From contig JAIUMB010000014.1 of NCBI GenBank assembly GCA_022565745.1, positions 1 through 23,350 on the forward strand: a stretch of DNA of 23,350 nucleotides, read 5' to 3'. Below the pieces are notes generated by a model. It was not told the origin of the DNA and did not search any database. It saw only the letters and a list, made by a program, of their open reading frames with translations. Positions 8,993-16,268 of the stretch are shown here, one piece after another; within the stretch, counting starts at the first letter, position 1, and each line of letters opens with the position of its first letter. Both the position numbers and the translations under genes were made by a program. Origin of the DNA: Cryomorphaceae bacterium. Lineage in GTDB: Bacteria > Bacteroidota > Bacteroidia > Flavobacteriales > Schleiferiaceae.

Positions 8993-9014
8993 ACCTTCAT
9001 ACTTTTAAGAAGGT
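8993..9014. repeat. Inverted repeat in the sensor-kinase leader
   Basis: Perfect 6-base arms ACCTTC and GAAGGT around a 10-base loop, between the predicted promoter (9032-9039) and the kinase start. A second short palindrome, TGTTGT-AA-ACAACA, lies at 8891-8904. Both could be operator or leader structures, or chance; no function is claimed. Confidence 0.3.
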
Positions 9015-9031
9015 CAACAATCTCTATTCGA

Positions 9032-9039
9032 CAAATATA
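9032..9039 (-). promoter_or_regulatory. -7 promoter element for the sensor-kinase operon
   Basis: On the minus strand TATATTTG matches TAnnTTTG exactly, in the gap after anmK. The expected transcript would start near 9025 and carry a leader of roughly 175 bases to the ATG at 8848. No distinct -33 TTG is visible. Confidence 0.45.
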
Positions 9040-9101
9040 TACTAAATCAGCTATTAAAAAAGAGAAACATTAACATTCCTTTGGTGTAGGTGCACTCTGC
9101 T

Positions 9102-10130
9102 TTAATGAGGATGATAGAGCACTCCCGCTGAGTGGTCTTTGCGAACGCCAGTCACATCAGAGAGCACATTATTTTCATTCATAAACCGCAAATACCCCAA
9201 ATAGGCAAAGACAATTGCCTCTTTGTAATCCACAATTCGCTTATCAGGTACCACAAAGCGAGCCGGGCACTTGTCATGAAGCACCTCCATTAAATAACGG
9301 TTGTGCGCGCCACCACCACTTACCAAAATCGCGTGTGCCTGATCTGGAATTTGCCGTACCATAATATTTGAAAAGACCTCTACGGATGTGTGCAGCGCGT
9401 CAATCGTTGGAATATTCTCAAACAACGGCAAAATATGGGCTTCAACCCATTCTCTACCTAAGGATTTTGGGGGCTTTTGATGAAAATAATCAAATGCTTC
9501 TATCTTTTTTGCCAACTCTGGAAGGAATGTGCCTTTACGTGCCAATTGGCCATCTTGATCATAAGCCAAACCTTCGCGCCTACTCAGGGCGTTTAAAACC
9601 ATGTTACAGGGCGATAAATCCCACGCCAATGCGCGCGTCCCTTTTCTCGTGGTTAAATTAGACATGCCGCCAAGGTTTAGCCAAGCATCGTATTCTGGAA
9701 ACAAATCTAAATCTCCCCTTGGTACCAAAGGCGCACCTTGTCCACCCATCAACACATCGGCTCTTCGAAAATCACTAACCACCGTCAAGTGCGACGCAAT
9801 GGATAAGGCCTGACCATGTCCTATTTGCAAGGTTATGCGCCGTTGTGGTTGGTGAAATACAGTATGACCGTGAGAAGACACCAAGTCAATATGACCGTGT
9901 TGCTCGGAGAATGCTTTGACTTGTTCACCCAGCCAATGGCCGTACGATAAGTCTAAGGCGGTTAATTCTAATCCAGATAGCTGATGGGCATTGGACAATA
10001 AGCCGATCCATTCGGGCGAATAAGAAATGTGATGCGTGGCAATTGTGGTCCACTTTTGCCCAGAAAACGCCACCAAAGCCATGTCGAGTCCGTCGAGTGA
10101 GGTACCCGACATCAGTCCTAAAACCCGCAT
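9102..10130 (-). CDS. anmK: Anhydro-N-acetylmuramic acid kinase
   Basis: Phosphorylates and hydrolyses 1,6-anhydro-N-acetylmuramic acid to MurNAc 6-phosphate during peptidoglycan recycling; cytoplasmic sugar kinase of the actin-like ATPase fold. 342 residues from the ATG at 10130, where the product begins MRVLGLMSGTSLDGLD, the family's N-terminal nucleotide/sugar loop. Also seen: SHGHTVFHQP, DFRRADVLMGGQGAPLVP, LNLGGMSNLT and the C-terminal ATP-binding LVSGGGAHNRYLM. The frame is open 16 codons further upstream, but that would overlap the DUF4835 gene; the chosen ATG lies one base after that gene's stop, implying coupling. It is the last gene of the bamD-rpoZ-coaBC-DUF4835 operon, a place where related genomes often carry recN (recalled, not checked). 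Confidence 0.95.
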   Translation of the reverse strand: MRVLGLMSGTSLDGLDMALVAFSGQKWTTIATHHISYSPEWIGLLSNAHQLSGLELTALDLSYGHWLGEQVKAFSEQHGHIDLVSSHGHTVFHQPQRRITLQIGHGQALSIASHLTVVSDFRRADVLMGGQGAPLVPRGDLDLFPEYDAWLNLGGMSNLTTRKGTRALAWDLSPCNMVLNALSRREGLAYDQDGQLARKGTFLPELAKKIEAFDYFHQKPPKSLGREWVEAHILPLFENIPTIDALHTSVEVFSNIMVRQIPDQAHAILVSGGGAHNRYLMEVLHDKCPARFVVPDKRIVDYKEAIVFAYLGYLRFMNENNVLSDVTGVRKDHSAGVLYHPH

Positions 10131-10131
10131 G

Positions 10132-11061
10132 CTATGCCGACCCAAGGTTTTCGTATTTGTCTCTGTTGGTAGGATCAATCTTCTCGAGCATCTCTCTCAA
10201 TGGCACGGTATTAACCGGCTCTCCATCGCTAAAAATCCTGATGATTTCTTGTCGCTTAGCATCTAAAAACATTTGCAGCAAAATACCGGTAGGACGACGC
10301 TTATGGACCTCTTCAATCGAGATAACGGCGTTCATAATGGCTTCTTTGGCTTGGCGGTGTTTGCTTTTATCATACATCAAGTCAAGTCCTTCGCGATGAT
10401 AAGTATACAGCGATTCAAGCAGAGGTTGATTGATGGCGTTGTTGAGGTTTTCAGATATCCAGAATCGATTGCGCTGCCCAATACCCTCTCCATCTCGCCA
10501 ACCTTTGTGCTGTCGCTCTCCTTGCATAAAGTTGACGATATCTTCAGCTTTAGAATAGTACTTTGCCCCTGAACCCTTTTCAAACGAATCGGCATCTAAA
10601 CCTAGAATCACGTAGAGGTAAAAGGCAACCAACGACACCAAGTTGGGGTTTGATGTATTGGGATTAAACTCCATTAATTCATACTCAATGTAGTTGAAAG
10701 TGACGTCTTGATCGCGATGATTGAGCAAGGTACTCAAGTAAGTTGTGTTGTAAACAGGACGTGCAGACTGGATTTGCAGAGATCCGCCAAACACATCTTG
10801 ACCAATTTGTTTATCGATGATCAAAACAAAATTCACATCAATACGCTCATCCATATCGTAGGTATCACCTGTCCACTTGGTATTGTTGATGAGTTCAAAC
10901 AAAGACGTCTCCAATGTCTTAAATATCTGTACGTCTTGTCTTTGAATTTGATCGTGATTAACGGTAACCTGTGCGTTAAACTCTTGAGCCAACGCCAAAT
11001 TAGTGGCCATACCCAAAAGGAAAACGGCAATTAATCGATGTGCTCTATGAAATACGCCCAT
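10132..11061 (-). CDS. porD: DUF4835 family protein (PorD-like, type IX secretion associated)
   Basis: Exported protein of 309 residues. The N-terminus is a signal peptide (RAHRLIAVFLLGMATNLALA then QEFN). The mature part begins with the family's pattern NAQVTVNHDQIQ..D..IFKTLETSLFELINNTKWT, and contains VQIQSARPVYNTTYLSTLLNHRDQDVTFNYIEYE-like strands and the LVSLVAFYLYVILGLDADSFE helix. The family is found in Bacteroidota and is annotated as PorD, a type IX secretion component; its exact role is poorly defined and the symbol is given on family grounds only. The ATG at 11061 overlaps the end of coaBC by 31 bases; a later in-frame ATG would remove most of the signal peptide, so the overlapping start is preferred. 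anmK follows after one base. Confidence 0.85.
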   Translation of the reverse strand: MGVFHRAHRLIAVFLLGMATNLALAQEFNAQVTVNHDQIQRQDVQIFKTLETSLFELINNTKWTGDTYDMDERIDVNFVLIIDKQIGQDVFGGSLQIQSARPVYNTTYLSTLLNHRDQDVTFNYIEYELMEFNPNTSNPNLVSLVAFYLYVILGLDADSFEKGSGAKYYSKAEDIVNFMQGERQHKGWRDGEGIGQRNRFWISENLNNAINQPLLESLYTYHREGLDLMYDKSKHRQAKEAIMNAVISIEEVHKRRPTGILLQMFLDAKRQEIIRIFSDGEPVNTVPLREMLEKIDPTNRDKYENLGSA

Positions 11062-12236
11062 AAGTCTGTTGCCAATAATGATTTGTCTTTAAGTGGAAAA
11101 TGAATTTCCTCTTTATCTTCACTCAAAATCCATACCTCATTTGTATCGTGCGCAAAACCGGTATGTTCTCCACTTACATTACAAACGATAAAATCGGCGT
11201 TTTTCGTATGTAATTTTTTCCGTGCGTTGTCGATGAGATTTTCTGTTTCCAATGCAAAGCCAATCACCGTTTGTCTCTCTTGTTTCTTATGGCCTAAGGT
11301 CTTTAAGATATCGATGTTGGGAACGAGTGCAATATGCATGTCCGCATCGGATTTTTTAACTTTTTGAGCAAATATTTCTTTGGGCTTATAATCGGCGATA
11401 GCGGCTGAAAAAATAGCGATGTCTACTTTGGGAAAGATATCCGCACAAGCTTCGTACATCTCGTCTGCAGAAACCACGCGAGTAACCTGCATACCTTCTA
11501 AATCAAATGCTGTGTCGGTAGGCCCCAAAATGAAATGAACATCTGCGCCTAACTTTGCGGCCTCTTTGGCTAAGGCATGCCCCATCTTGCCAGTGGCGTG
11601 ATTTCCAATATAACGCACGGGGTCAATGGCCTCTTTGGTAGGACCGGCATTGATCATCACCTTTTTGCCCAATAAAGGCAAGGATTCAGACAATTTAGAC
11701 TCTACAGCCAATAAAATGTGTTCTGGCTCTGCCATACGCCCCTCGCCTTCCAGTCCTGATGCCAACTCCCCCGACTCCGAAGGAATGAGGTGATAGCCTC
11801 TCGACACCAAAGCCTCAATATTGGATTTGGTAGCTTCGTTGTGATACATATCTAAATCCATAGCCGGAGCGAAAAACACCGGACAACGAGAGCTCATAAA
11901 TGTTGCTGTGAGTAGATTATCGGATTTGCCTGAGGCCAATTTACTCAGCGTATTACTGGTTACTGGTGCCAGAATAAGCACATCTGCCCACAATCCCAAA
12001 TCGACGTGGTTCACCCAGCCTTTTTGCGGTTTTTCGTGATCAAAAAAGTCGACATCCACCGAGTGATTGGTGAGTGTCGACAATGTCAAAGGGCTCACAA
12101 AAGATGTAGCTGGCCTGGTCATCATCACACGAACTTCACAGCCTTTTTTGACCAGTAATCTGACCAAAAAAGGAATCTTGTAAGCCGCTATGCTTCCAGA
12201 AACGCCTATTAATATTTTTTTACCCTTTAATACCAT
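11031..12236 (-). CDS. coaBC: Bifunctional phosphopantothenoylcysteine decarboxylase / phosphopantothenate-cysteine ligase
   Basis: Two steps of coenzyme A synthesis from 4'-phosphopantothenate: cysteine ligation (CoaB) and flavin-dependent decarboxylation (CoaC). 401 residues. CoaC half (1-185): GVSGSIAAYK at 11-20, active-site His77 in NHVDLG, PVTSNT at 91-96 and PAMDLDMY at 124-131, all FMN/substrate motifs. CoaB half (190-401): NAGPTKEAIDPVRYIGNHATGKMG, the AAIADYKP motif, KVKKS and GFALET. Odd point: the CoaC loop that usually holds a reactive cysteine (ACGDxGxGRM in E. coli) reads ASGLEGEGRM here, with Ser160 in the aligned place. I recall the same change in other Bacteroidota, so it is probably lineage-specific rather than a defect. 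It lies 21 bases after rpoZ and overlaps the DUF4835 gene. Confidence 0.96.
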   Translation of the reverse strand: MVLKGKKILIGVSGSIAAYKIPFLVRLLVKKGCEVRVMMTRPATSFVSPLTLSTLTNHSVDVDFFDHEKPQKGWVNHVDLGLWADVLILAPVTSNTLSKLASGKSDNLLTATFMSSRCPVFFAPAMDLDMYHNEATKSNIEALVSRGYHLIPSESGELASGLEGEGRMAEPEHILLAVESKLSESLPLLGKKVMINAGPTKEAIDPVRYIGNHATGKMGHALAKEAAKLGADVHFILGPTDTAFDLEGMQVTRVVSADEMYEACADIFPKVDIAIFSAAIADYKPKEIFAQKVKKSDADMHIALVPNIDILKTLGHKKQERQTVIGFALETENLIDNARKKLHTKNADFIVCNVSGEHTGFAHDTNEVWILSEDKEEIHFPLKDKSLLATDLWAYFIEHID

Positions 12237-12257
12237 TCGGATATATTGGCGAAGGGT

Positions 12258-12587
12258 TTAGTTTTGCTCATCTTCCGGACGACGGAAATAGATTTTTCCT
12301 TCTAACCACTCTTGAAGCGCTATGGCCGACGGCTTAGGTAAACTTTCGTAAAAACGGCTGAGCTCAATTTGTTCGCGATTTTCAAACACCTCCTCCAGCA
12401 TCTCATTACTCACACCAAACTCTTCGAGCTTATCGTGAATCTCTTGCTTGATCTCTTCCCCTACCGCAACGGCGCGCTTGCCGATAATGGCAATGGCTTC
12501 GTAAACATTGCCGGTTGGCGCATCGATGGCGTTGTGATCATTGGTTTGAATTTCGCGCGATGCATTGGATTTTTTAAAATCGGTCAT
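12258..12587 (-). CDS. rpoZ: RNA polymerase omega subunit (Bacteroidota type)
   Basis: Small RNA polymerase subunit that helps assemble and stabilise beta prime. 109 residues. The core NAIDAPTGNVYEAIAIIGKRA (about 19-39) is the omega helix pair in its Bacteroidota form, followed by EEVFENREQIELSRFYESLPKPSAIALQEWLEGKIYFR, the lineage-specific C-terminal tail. The ATG overlaps the bamD stop by 4 bases, and coaBC follows after 21 bases, the usual bamD-rpoZ-coaBC order of this phylum. Confidence 0.93.
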   Translation of the reverse strand: MTDFKKSNASREIQTNDHNAIDAPTGNVYEAIAIIGKRAVAVGEEIKQEIHDKLEEFGVSNEMLEEVFENREQIELSRFYESLPKPSAIALQEWLEGKIYFRRPEDEQN

Positions 12588-13408
12588 GATATTTCGGATT
12601 GCATTTGATTGATTTGTTCATTGACGGTGGCTAAAATTTCCCGTGTCTCCGTCACTTTTTTACTTGCGGGAAAAGCTTCTTCAAACTGCTCTGCAGCTGT
12701 TCTGGTTTCAATGTAGCGCTGCAATTGCTTGCTTTCTATGGAAAAACGCGCGAGCTCATAACGCGATTTTACGATGAGGTACATCACCTCCTCGCGGTAC
12801 TTGGTGTCTGGGAAATCCGCAACCATATTAGCAAGGGCTATCGATGCCGATTGGTAATGCCCAATGGTGTAATATTGTTTGGCATTGGTATATGCCTTTT
12901 TCTCTAACTTTTGGCGCAACTCCATAATCAATTGATTGCACTCTTCTAACCTTGGACTGTTTCTGTAGGTGTTGACGAAAAGCTGTAATTGATTGATGGC
13001 CTTGAAGGTGAAACTTTGCTCTAAGCTGAAGTTCGGAGATTCTTTGTAGTAAGAGTAACCCGTGAGAAACATCGCTTCTTCTGCGTATTTGCTCTTGGGA
13101 AATGTCTTGACAAAATTCTTAAAGTGATAAGCCGATAAAATATATTCCTTAAGTTGAAAATGGGTTAACGCCAAGTAATAATAAACCTCTTCGGCTTGGG
13201 TTGAGCCTCTATACAGGGTCAATAATTCATCAAATAGAGGATATGCTTTGGCATATTTTTCATCTTCAAAATACGCCTTGGCTTTCTTAAACTTGTATTC
13301 ACTATCGGTGCTCTTGAGTACCTTTTGATATTCGCTGCATCCTCCAAGGGCAAAAAGCGCGAATAATGACACCAATAAAAAAGATCTAAAAAGCTGAAGC
13401 TTTGACAT
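12584..13408 (-). CDS. bamD: Outer membrane assembly lipoprotein BamD
   Basis: Lipoprotein partner of BamA in folding beta-barrel proteins into the outer membrane. 274 residues from the ATG at 13408: a short basic start (MSKLQLFRS), a hydrophobic stretch and a lipobox ending in ALGGC, then TPR-like helix pairs across the rest of the protein (YKFKKAKAYFEDEKYAKAYPLFDELL; AEEVYYYLALTHFQLKEYILSAYHFKNF; later NAKQYYTIGHYQSASIALANMVADFPDTKYREEVMYLIVKSRY). The frame also allows a GTG four codons earlier; the ATG gives the normal lipoprotein signal. A strong -7 element lies just upstream, so bamD is the first gene of its operon, and its stop overlaps rpoZ by 4 bases. Confidence 0.93.
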   Translation of the reverse strand: MSKLQLFRSFLLVSLFALFALGGCSEYQKVLKSTDSEYKFKKAKAYFEDEKYAKAYPLFDELLTLYRGSTQAEEVYYYLALTHFQLKEYILSAYHFKNFVKTFPKSKYAEEAMFLTGYSYYKESPNFSLEQSFTFKAINQLQLFVNTYRNSPRLEECNQLIMELRQKLEKKAYTNAKQYYTIGHYQSASIALANMVADFPDTKYREEVMYLIVKSRYELARFSIESKQLQRYIETRTAAEQFEEAFPASKKVTETREILATVNEQINQMQSEIS

Positions 13409-13431
13409 AAACAGTAACACAATTTGGTCTG

Positions 13432-13439
13432 CAAAGATA
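13432..13439 (-). promoter_or_regulatory. -7 promoter element of the bamD operon
   Basis: Minus-strand TATCTTTG matches TAnnTTTG exactly, 23 bases upstream of the bamD ATG at 13408. A TTTC stretch about 19 bases further upstream (near 13459-13462) may serve as a weak -33 element. Position and spacing fit a housekeeping promoter; no terminator for the preceding photolyase gene was seen in this gap. Confidence 0.6.
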
Positions 13440-13539
13440 CGTAAAATAACCGCATGCAGAAACTTTCATTTTCTTGTGAACTAAACGGAAGATTACGCGT
13501 CGTTATTGCCGGTTAAAACAACAATTGACCTTTACTTGA

Positions 13540-14838
13540 TTAGTCTTTAAGTCCTTTCTTGTACCGCTCCAATGCCCGCTCTCTTGCCCACTTGTGCTCT
13601 ACAATGGGTTTTGGGTATTTATCGGTGCCAAACTCTATGACAAATCGCTTGACGTAAGTATTGCTGGGGTCAAACTTTTCTTGCTGCGTGTAGGGATTAA
13701 AAATGCGGAAATACGGGGCAGCATCATTGCCACATCCCGCTGCCCACTGCCAGCCACCTACGTTGGCTGCTAAGTCGAAATCGAGTAACTTCTCTGCAAA
13801 ATACCGCTCCCCCCAACGCCAATCGATGAGTAGGTGCTTGGTTAAGAAACTAGCGGTCAACATACGGATGCGATTGTGCATGTAACCGGTGGTGTTGAGC
13901 TCACGCATGCCGGCATCTACTAAGGGATAACCGGTTCTACCCGCACACCAAGCGGCAAAATGCGACTCGTTGATCTCCCATTCAATATTGTCGTACTTGG
14001 GCTTGAGCGCCTTTTGTGGTGACTGCGGATGGTGATAGAGGGTCATCTGGTAAAAGTCGCGCCAAATGAGCTCGTTGAGAAAGGTTTCGTTGGTAGACAT
14101 GGCGCGGCGTACCAATTCGCGTATAGATACCGTACCAAACCGCAAATGCACACTCATCCGCGAAGTTCCTCGCACAGAAGGAATGTCGCGCTTGTCGTGG
14201 TAGTGTTTTAATATATCGTCGGATACATCTTTGGAAGGAAATAAATCCGTGTCGGTTTCCTTAAAACCCATATCCTCCAAAGTGGGTATAGGCAATGGTT
14301 TGCTTGGGAAAAATCGCTTGTTGTTGACCTTTGCTTCGGCGTAATCCGCTTTGGTCAAAGCCGCTTTCCACGACTTGCTGTAAGGGGTAAAAACGGAGTA
14401 AGAATCGCCATCGTTTTTGGTTATTTCCGATTTCTCAAAAATAACTTGATCCTTGCAACCCGTAAAACTAATGTTTTTGGCATGGAGTAAATCGTAAACA
14501 GACTTGTCTCGCTCTAGGGCATACGGCTCGTAATCGCGCACCACCGAAACCGAAGCGATGTCGTACTCGTCTAACAATGCCTTCCATACATCAATGGGTT
14601 TGCCGTAGCGAACCAACATACTCGACCCCAGGCTCTGAAGCTGATCGCGCATGTGTCGCAACGTATGATGTATAAAATGTACACGCTGATCGGCTTTATT
14701 TTCTAAGGCATCGAGTATATGAGAATCAAAAATAAATAGAGGCAATACCAGATGCTCTCCATCGTTCGTGGCTTTAGCCAACGCACGATGGTCGTGCAGC
14801 CTTAAATCCCGACGAAACCAATGGATGTGTACTTTCAT
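13540..14838 (-). CDS. phrB: Class I deoxyribodipyrimidine photolyase
   Basis: Blue-light flavoenzyme that splits cyclobutane pyrimidine dimers. 432 residues. The N-terminal antenna domain starts MKVHIHWFRRDLRLHDHRALA. The C-terminal FAD domain holds RGTSRMSVHLRFGTVS, LNELIWRDFYQM, WCAGRTGYPLVDAGMRELN, TGYMHNRIRMLTASFLTKH, LLIDWRWGERYF and DLAANVGGWQWAAGCGNDAAPYFRIFNP. The three tryptophans matching the E. coli electron chain (306, 359, 382) and the Asn near flavin N5 (E. coli Asn378, in AANVGG) are all there, arguing for an active repair enzyme rather than a signalling cryptochrome. The antenna cofactor cannot be read from sequence. The start overlaps the flavin reductase stop by 4 bases; third and last gene of an SDR-flavin reductase-photolyase operon. 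Confidence 0.95.
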   Translation of the reverse strand: MKVHIHWFRRDLRLHDHRALAKATNDGEHLVLPLFIFDSHILDALENKADQRVHFIHHTLRHMRDQLQSLGSSMLVRYGKPIDVWKALLDEYDIASVSVVRDYEPYALERDKSVYDLLHAKNISFTGCKDQVIFEKSEITKNDGDSYSVFTPYSKSWKAALTKADYAEAKVNNKRFFPSKPLPIPTLEDMGFKETDTDLFPSKDVSDDILKHYHDKRDIPSVRGTSRMSVHLRFGTVSIRELVRRAMSTNETFLNELIWRDFYQMTLYHHPQSPQKALKPKYDNIEWEINESHFAAWCAGRTGYPLVDAGMRELNTTGYMHNRIRMLTASFLTKHLLIDWRWGERYFAEKLLDFDLAANVGGWQWAAGCGNDAAPYFRIFNPYTQQEKFDPSNTYVKRFVIEFGTDKYPKPIVEHKWARERALERYKKGLKD

Positions 14839-15440
14839 GGACGAGCATACGGTTGATTGCCGACTTTTTTCCGCGAATAATAGGCGTCTAATCCACTTAC
14901 CAAAGCCGTTTGCAGCTCATCGTGGAGTATTTCACCCGAGGCGTCAATGGCCTGTTCGTCGATCCAAATGTGCTTGACTTCTCCCACCAAAAAAATAGTG
15001 TCGTTGGCGGCTATGTGGTGTTTTTCAACAAAAGTCAAGGCTATTCTCAATGGACTTTCAGCAACAAAAGGCGCCGGAATATCCGCTTCATAATGTGGCT
15101 TCCATCCCACGGCTTCAAATTCAGATTCATGGCGTGCGTACTTGGCCGATGTTTGATGTGCTTTTTCAATCATCGGTTCCGACACGCTATTTAGGGTGTA
15201 CCAATGGTTATCTAAGATATTTTCCAACGTATGCCGCAGAACGGTTGCCGGGCGGAATACCATACCCAGCATGGGCGGGTTGGCGCCAATATGCACAATG
15301 GAATTAAACAGTCCTATATTGGCAACCTCCCCTTGCGTACCAACCATAAAAGGCGTACGGATACCGGATAAGGTATTGAAAAAAGATACCTTGTAGAGGC
15401 GTTCGTGTTCTGAAAGATCGTTTGGATGGATGTGACGCAC
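14835..15440 (-). CDS. Flavin reductase-like (flavoredoxin type) FMN-binding protein
   Basis: Split-barrel flavin reductase-like protein (PF01613 type), 201 residues, cytoplasmic. Seen: SFFNTLSGIRTPFMVGTQGEVANIGLFNSIVHIGANPPMLGMVF, the strand-loop region that binds the flavin phosphate, with RPATVLRHTLENI after it and the closing LVGEVKHIWID strand. The family reduces free or bound FMN/FAD or acts as a small electron carrier; the specific partner is unknown. It lies 6 bases after the SDR stop and overlaps the photolyase start by 4 bases, so the three are made together. Inference: it could help keep the photolyase flavin reduced, or carry out a separate reductive step with the SDR. Confidence 0.85.
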   Translation of the reverse strand: MRHIHPNDLSEHERLYKVSFFNTLSGIRTPFMVGTQGEVANIGLFNSIVHIGANPPMLGMVFRPATVLRHTLENILDNHWYTLNSVSEPMIEKAHQTSAKYARHESEFEAVGWKPHYEADIPAPFVAESPLRIALTFVEKHHIAANDTIFLVGEVKHIWIDEQAIDASGEILHDELQTALVSGLDAYYSRKKVGNQPYARP

Positions 15441-15446
15441 GTGCTT

Positions 15447-16145
15447 TTAGGGTTTAAGATTAGACATTCCCCCGTCTATATGCATGGTCTGCCCACTTAT
15501 CCACGACCCTTCATCTGAAAGCAGCAACTGAGCCATTGCAGCCATCTGATCAGCCTCTCCAACTGTTTTTAAGGGATGGCGCTCTGCCGAAGCCTCCTTT
15601 TTTCTATCGCTTCCCAGCAAGCCTTTGGCCATAGGCGTATCTGTAAGTGATGGTGCGATGATGTTAAAGCGAACTTTTGGGGCGTACTCGGCCGCTAAAG
15701 AACGAAACAGTCCTTCCAGAGCCCCTTTGGCCGCCGCTACTGAAGCGTGAAAGGGCATGCCGGTGTTAACGGCTACGGTAGAGAATCCAACAACCGATGC
15801 ATCACCTGTTTTACGCATCACGGGGAGTGCCTGTTGCAACACCTTTACCGCTCCGTAAAAGTTGATGTTCATGTCTTCAACATAGGTCTCCAATTTAATG
15901 CGATCGAATGGCTTTAGGTTGATGCTGCCCGGACAGTAAACAAGTCCGTGCAGTTCATCGGGTAAGTTTAGGGTAAATTCGTCGGCGGTGACGTCAACTT
16001 CTTGGATAGAAATACCCGATGGTAAGCTGCTAAAACCATTGCGATTGGCAGCGTATATGTTGGCGCCTTTTTCAGACAAGCGCTTTACCAACTTTTCTCC
16101 TATCCCTGAGTTCCCTCCTACGATTAAAATGTTTTTGTTTTGCAT
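15447..16145 (-). CDS. SDR-family protein lacking the catalytic Tyr
   Basis: Rossmann-fold short-chain dehydrogenase/reductase relative, 232 residues. Nucleotide-binding GGNSGIG (10-16), DVT at 51-53, a CPGS (71-74) in place of the usual NNAG, Asn95 region MNINFYGAV, Ser122 in FSTVAV, and the C-terminal IDGGM are present. The YxxxK motif is replaced: the sequence reads FHASVAAAKGALEGL, so the Tyr position (136) is Val while Lys140 is kept. Classical proton-relay chemistry is therefore doubtful. I recall close relatives with HASIAAAKGA in other genomes, so this looks like a subfamily trait. First gene of the photolyase operon. A sepiapterin-reductase role is imaginable because of the nearby pterin genes but is weakened by the missing Tyr. 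Confidence 0.87.
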   Translation of the reverse strand: MQNKNILIVGGNSGIGEKLVKRLSEKGANIYAANRNGFSSLPSGISIQEVDVTADEFTLNLPDELHGLVYCPGSINLKPFDRIKLETYVEDMNINFYGAVKVLQQALPVMRKTGDASVVGFSTVAVNTGMPFHASVAAAKGALEGLFRSLAAEYAPKVRFNIIAPSLTDTPMAKGLLGSDRKKEASAERHPLKTVGEADQMAAMAQLLLSDEGSWISGQTMHIDGGMSNLKP

Positions 16146-16190
16146 GATGTTTTCTTTGAGTTATTAAACCATTAGAAATAAAACAACGAT

Positions 16191-16220
16191 TAAAGTTAAA
16201 AGCTAGGCGATGGTGCTCAA
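16191..16220 (-). promoter_or_regulatory. Possible promoter of the SDR-flavin reductase-photolyase operon
   Basis: Minus strand: TTG (16218-16220), 19 bases, then TAACTTTA (16191-16198), one mismatch to TAnnTTTG. It lies about 45 bases upstream of the SDR ATG in the 123-base gap after folE. The spacing fits, but the -7 match is imperfect. Confidence 0.35.
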
Positions 16221-16268
16221 TGCTTTATCCACCATCCTCTTGACTCAAAATCTTTAGATCGACATTGG

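Noticed and set aside
9060..9106. Terminator after anmK (CATTAA...TTAATG followed by a T-rich run on the minus strand)
   Set aside because: Only 6 AT-rich base pairs around a 28-base loop; too weak to call.
13540..14838. Photolyase homologue as a signalling cryptochrome
   Set aside because: All electron-chain tryptophans and the flavin-site Asn of repair enzymes are kept, there is no long C-terminal extension, and overall motifs follow class I CPD photolyase.
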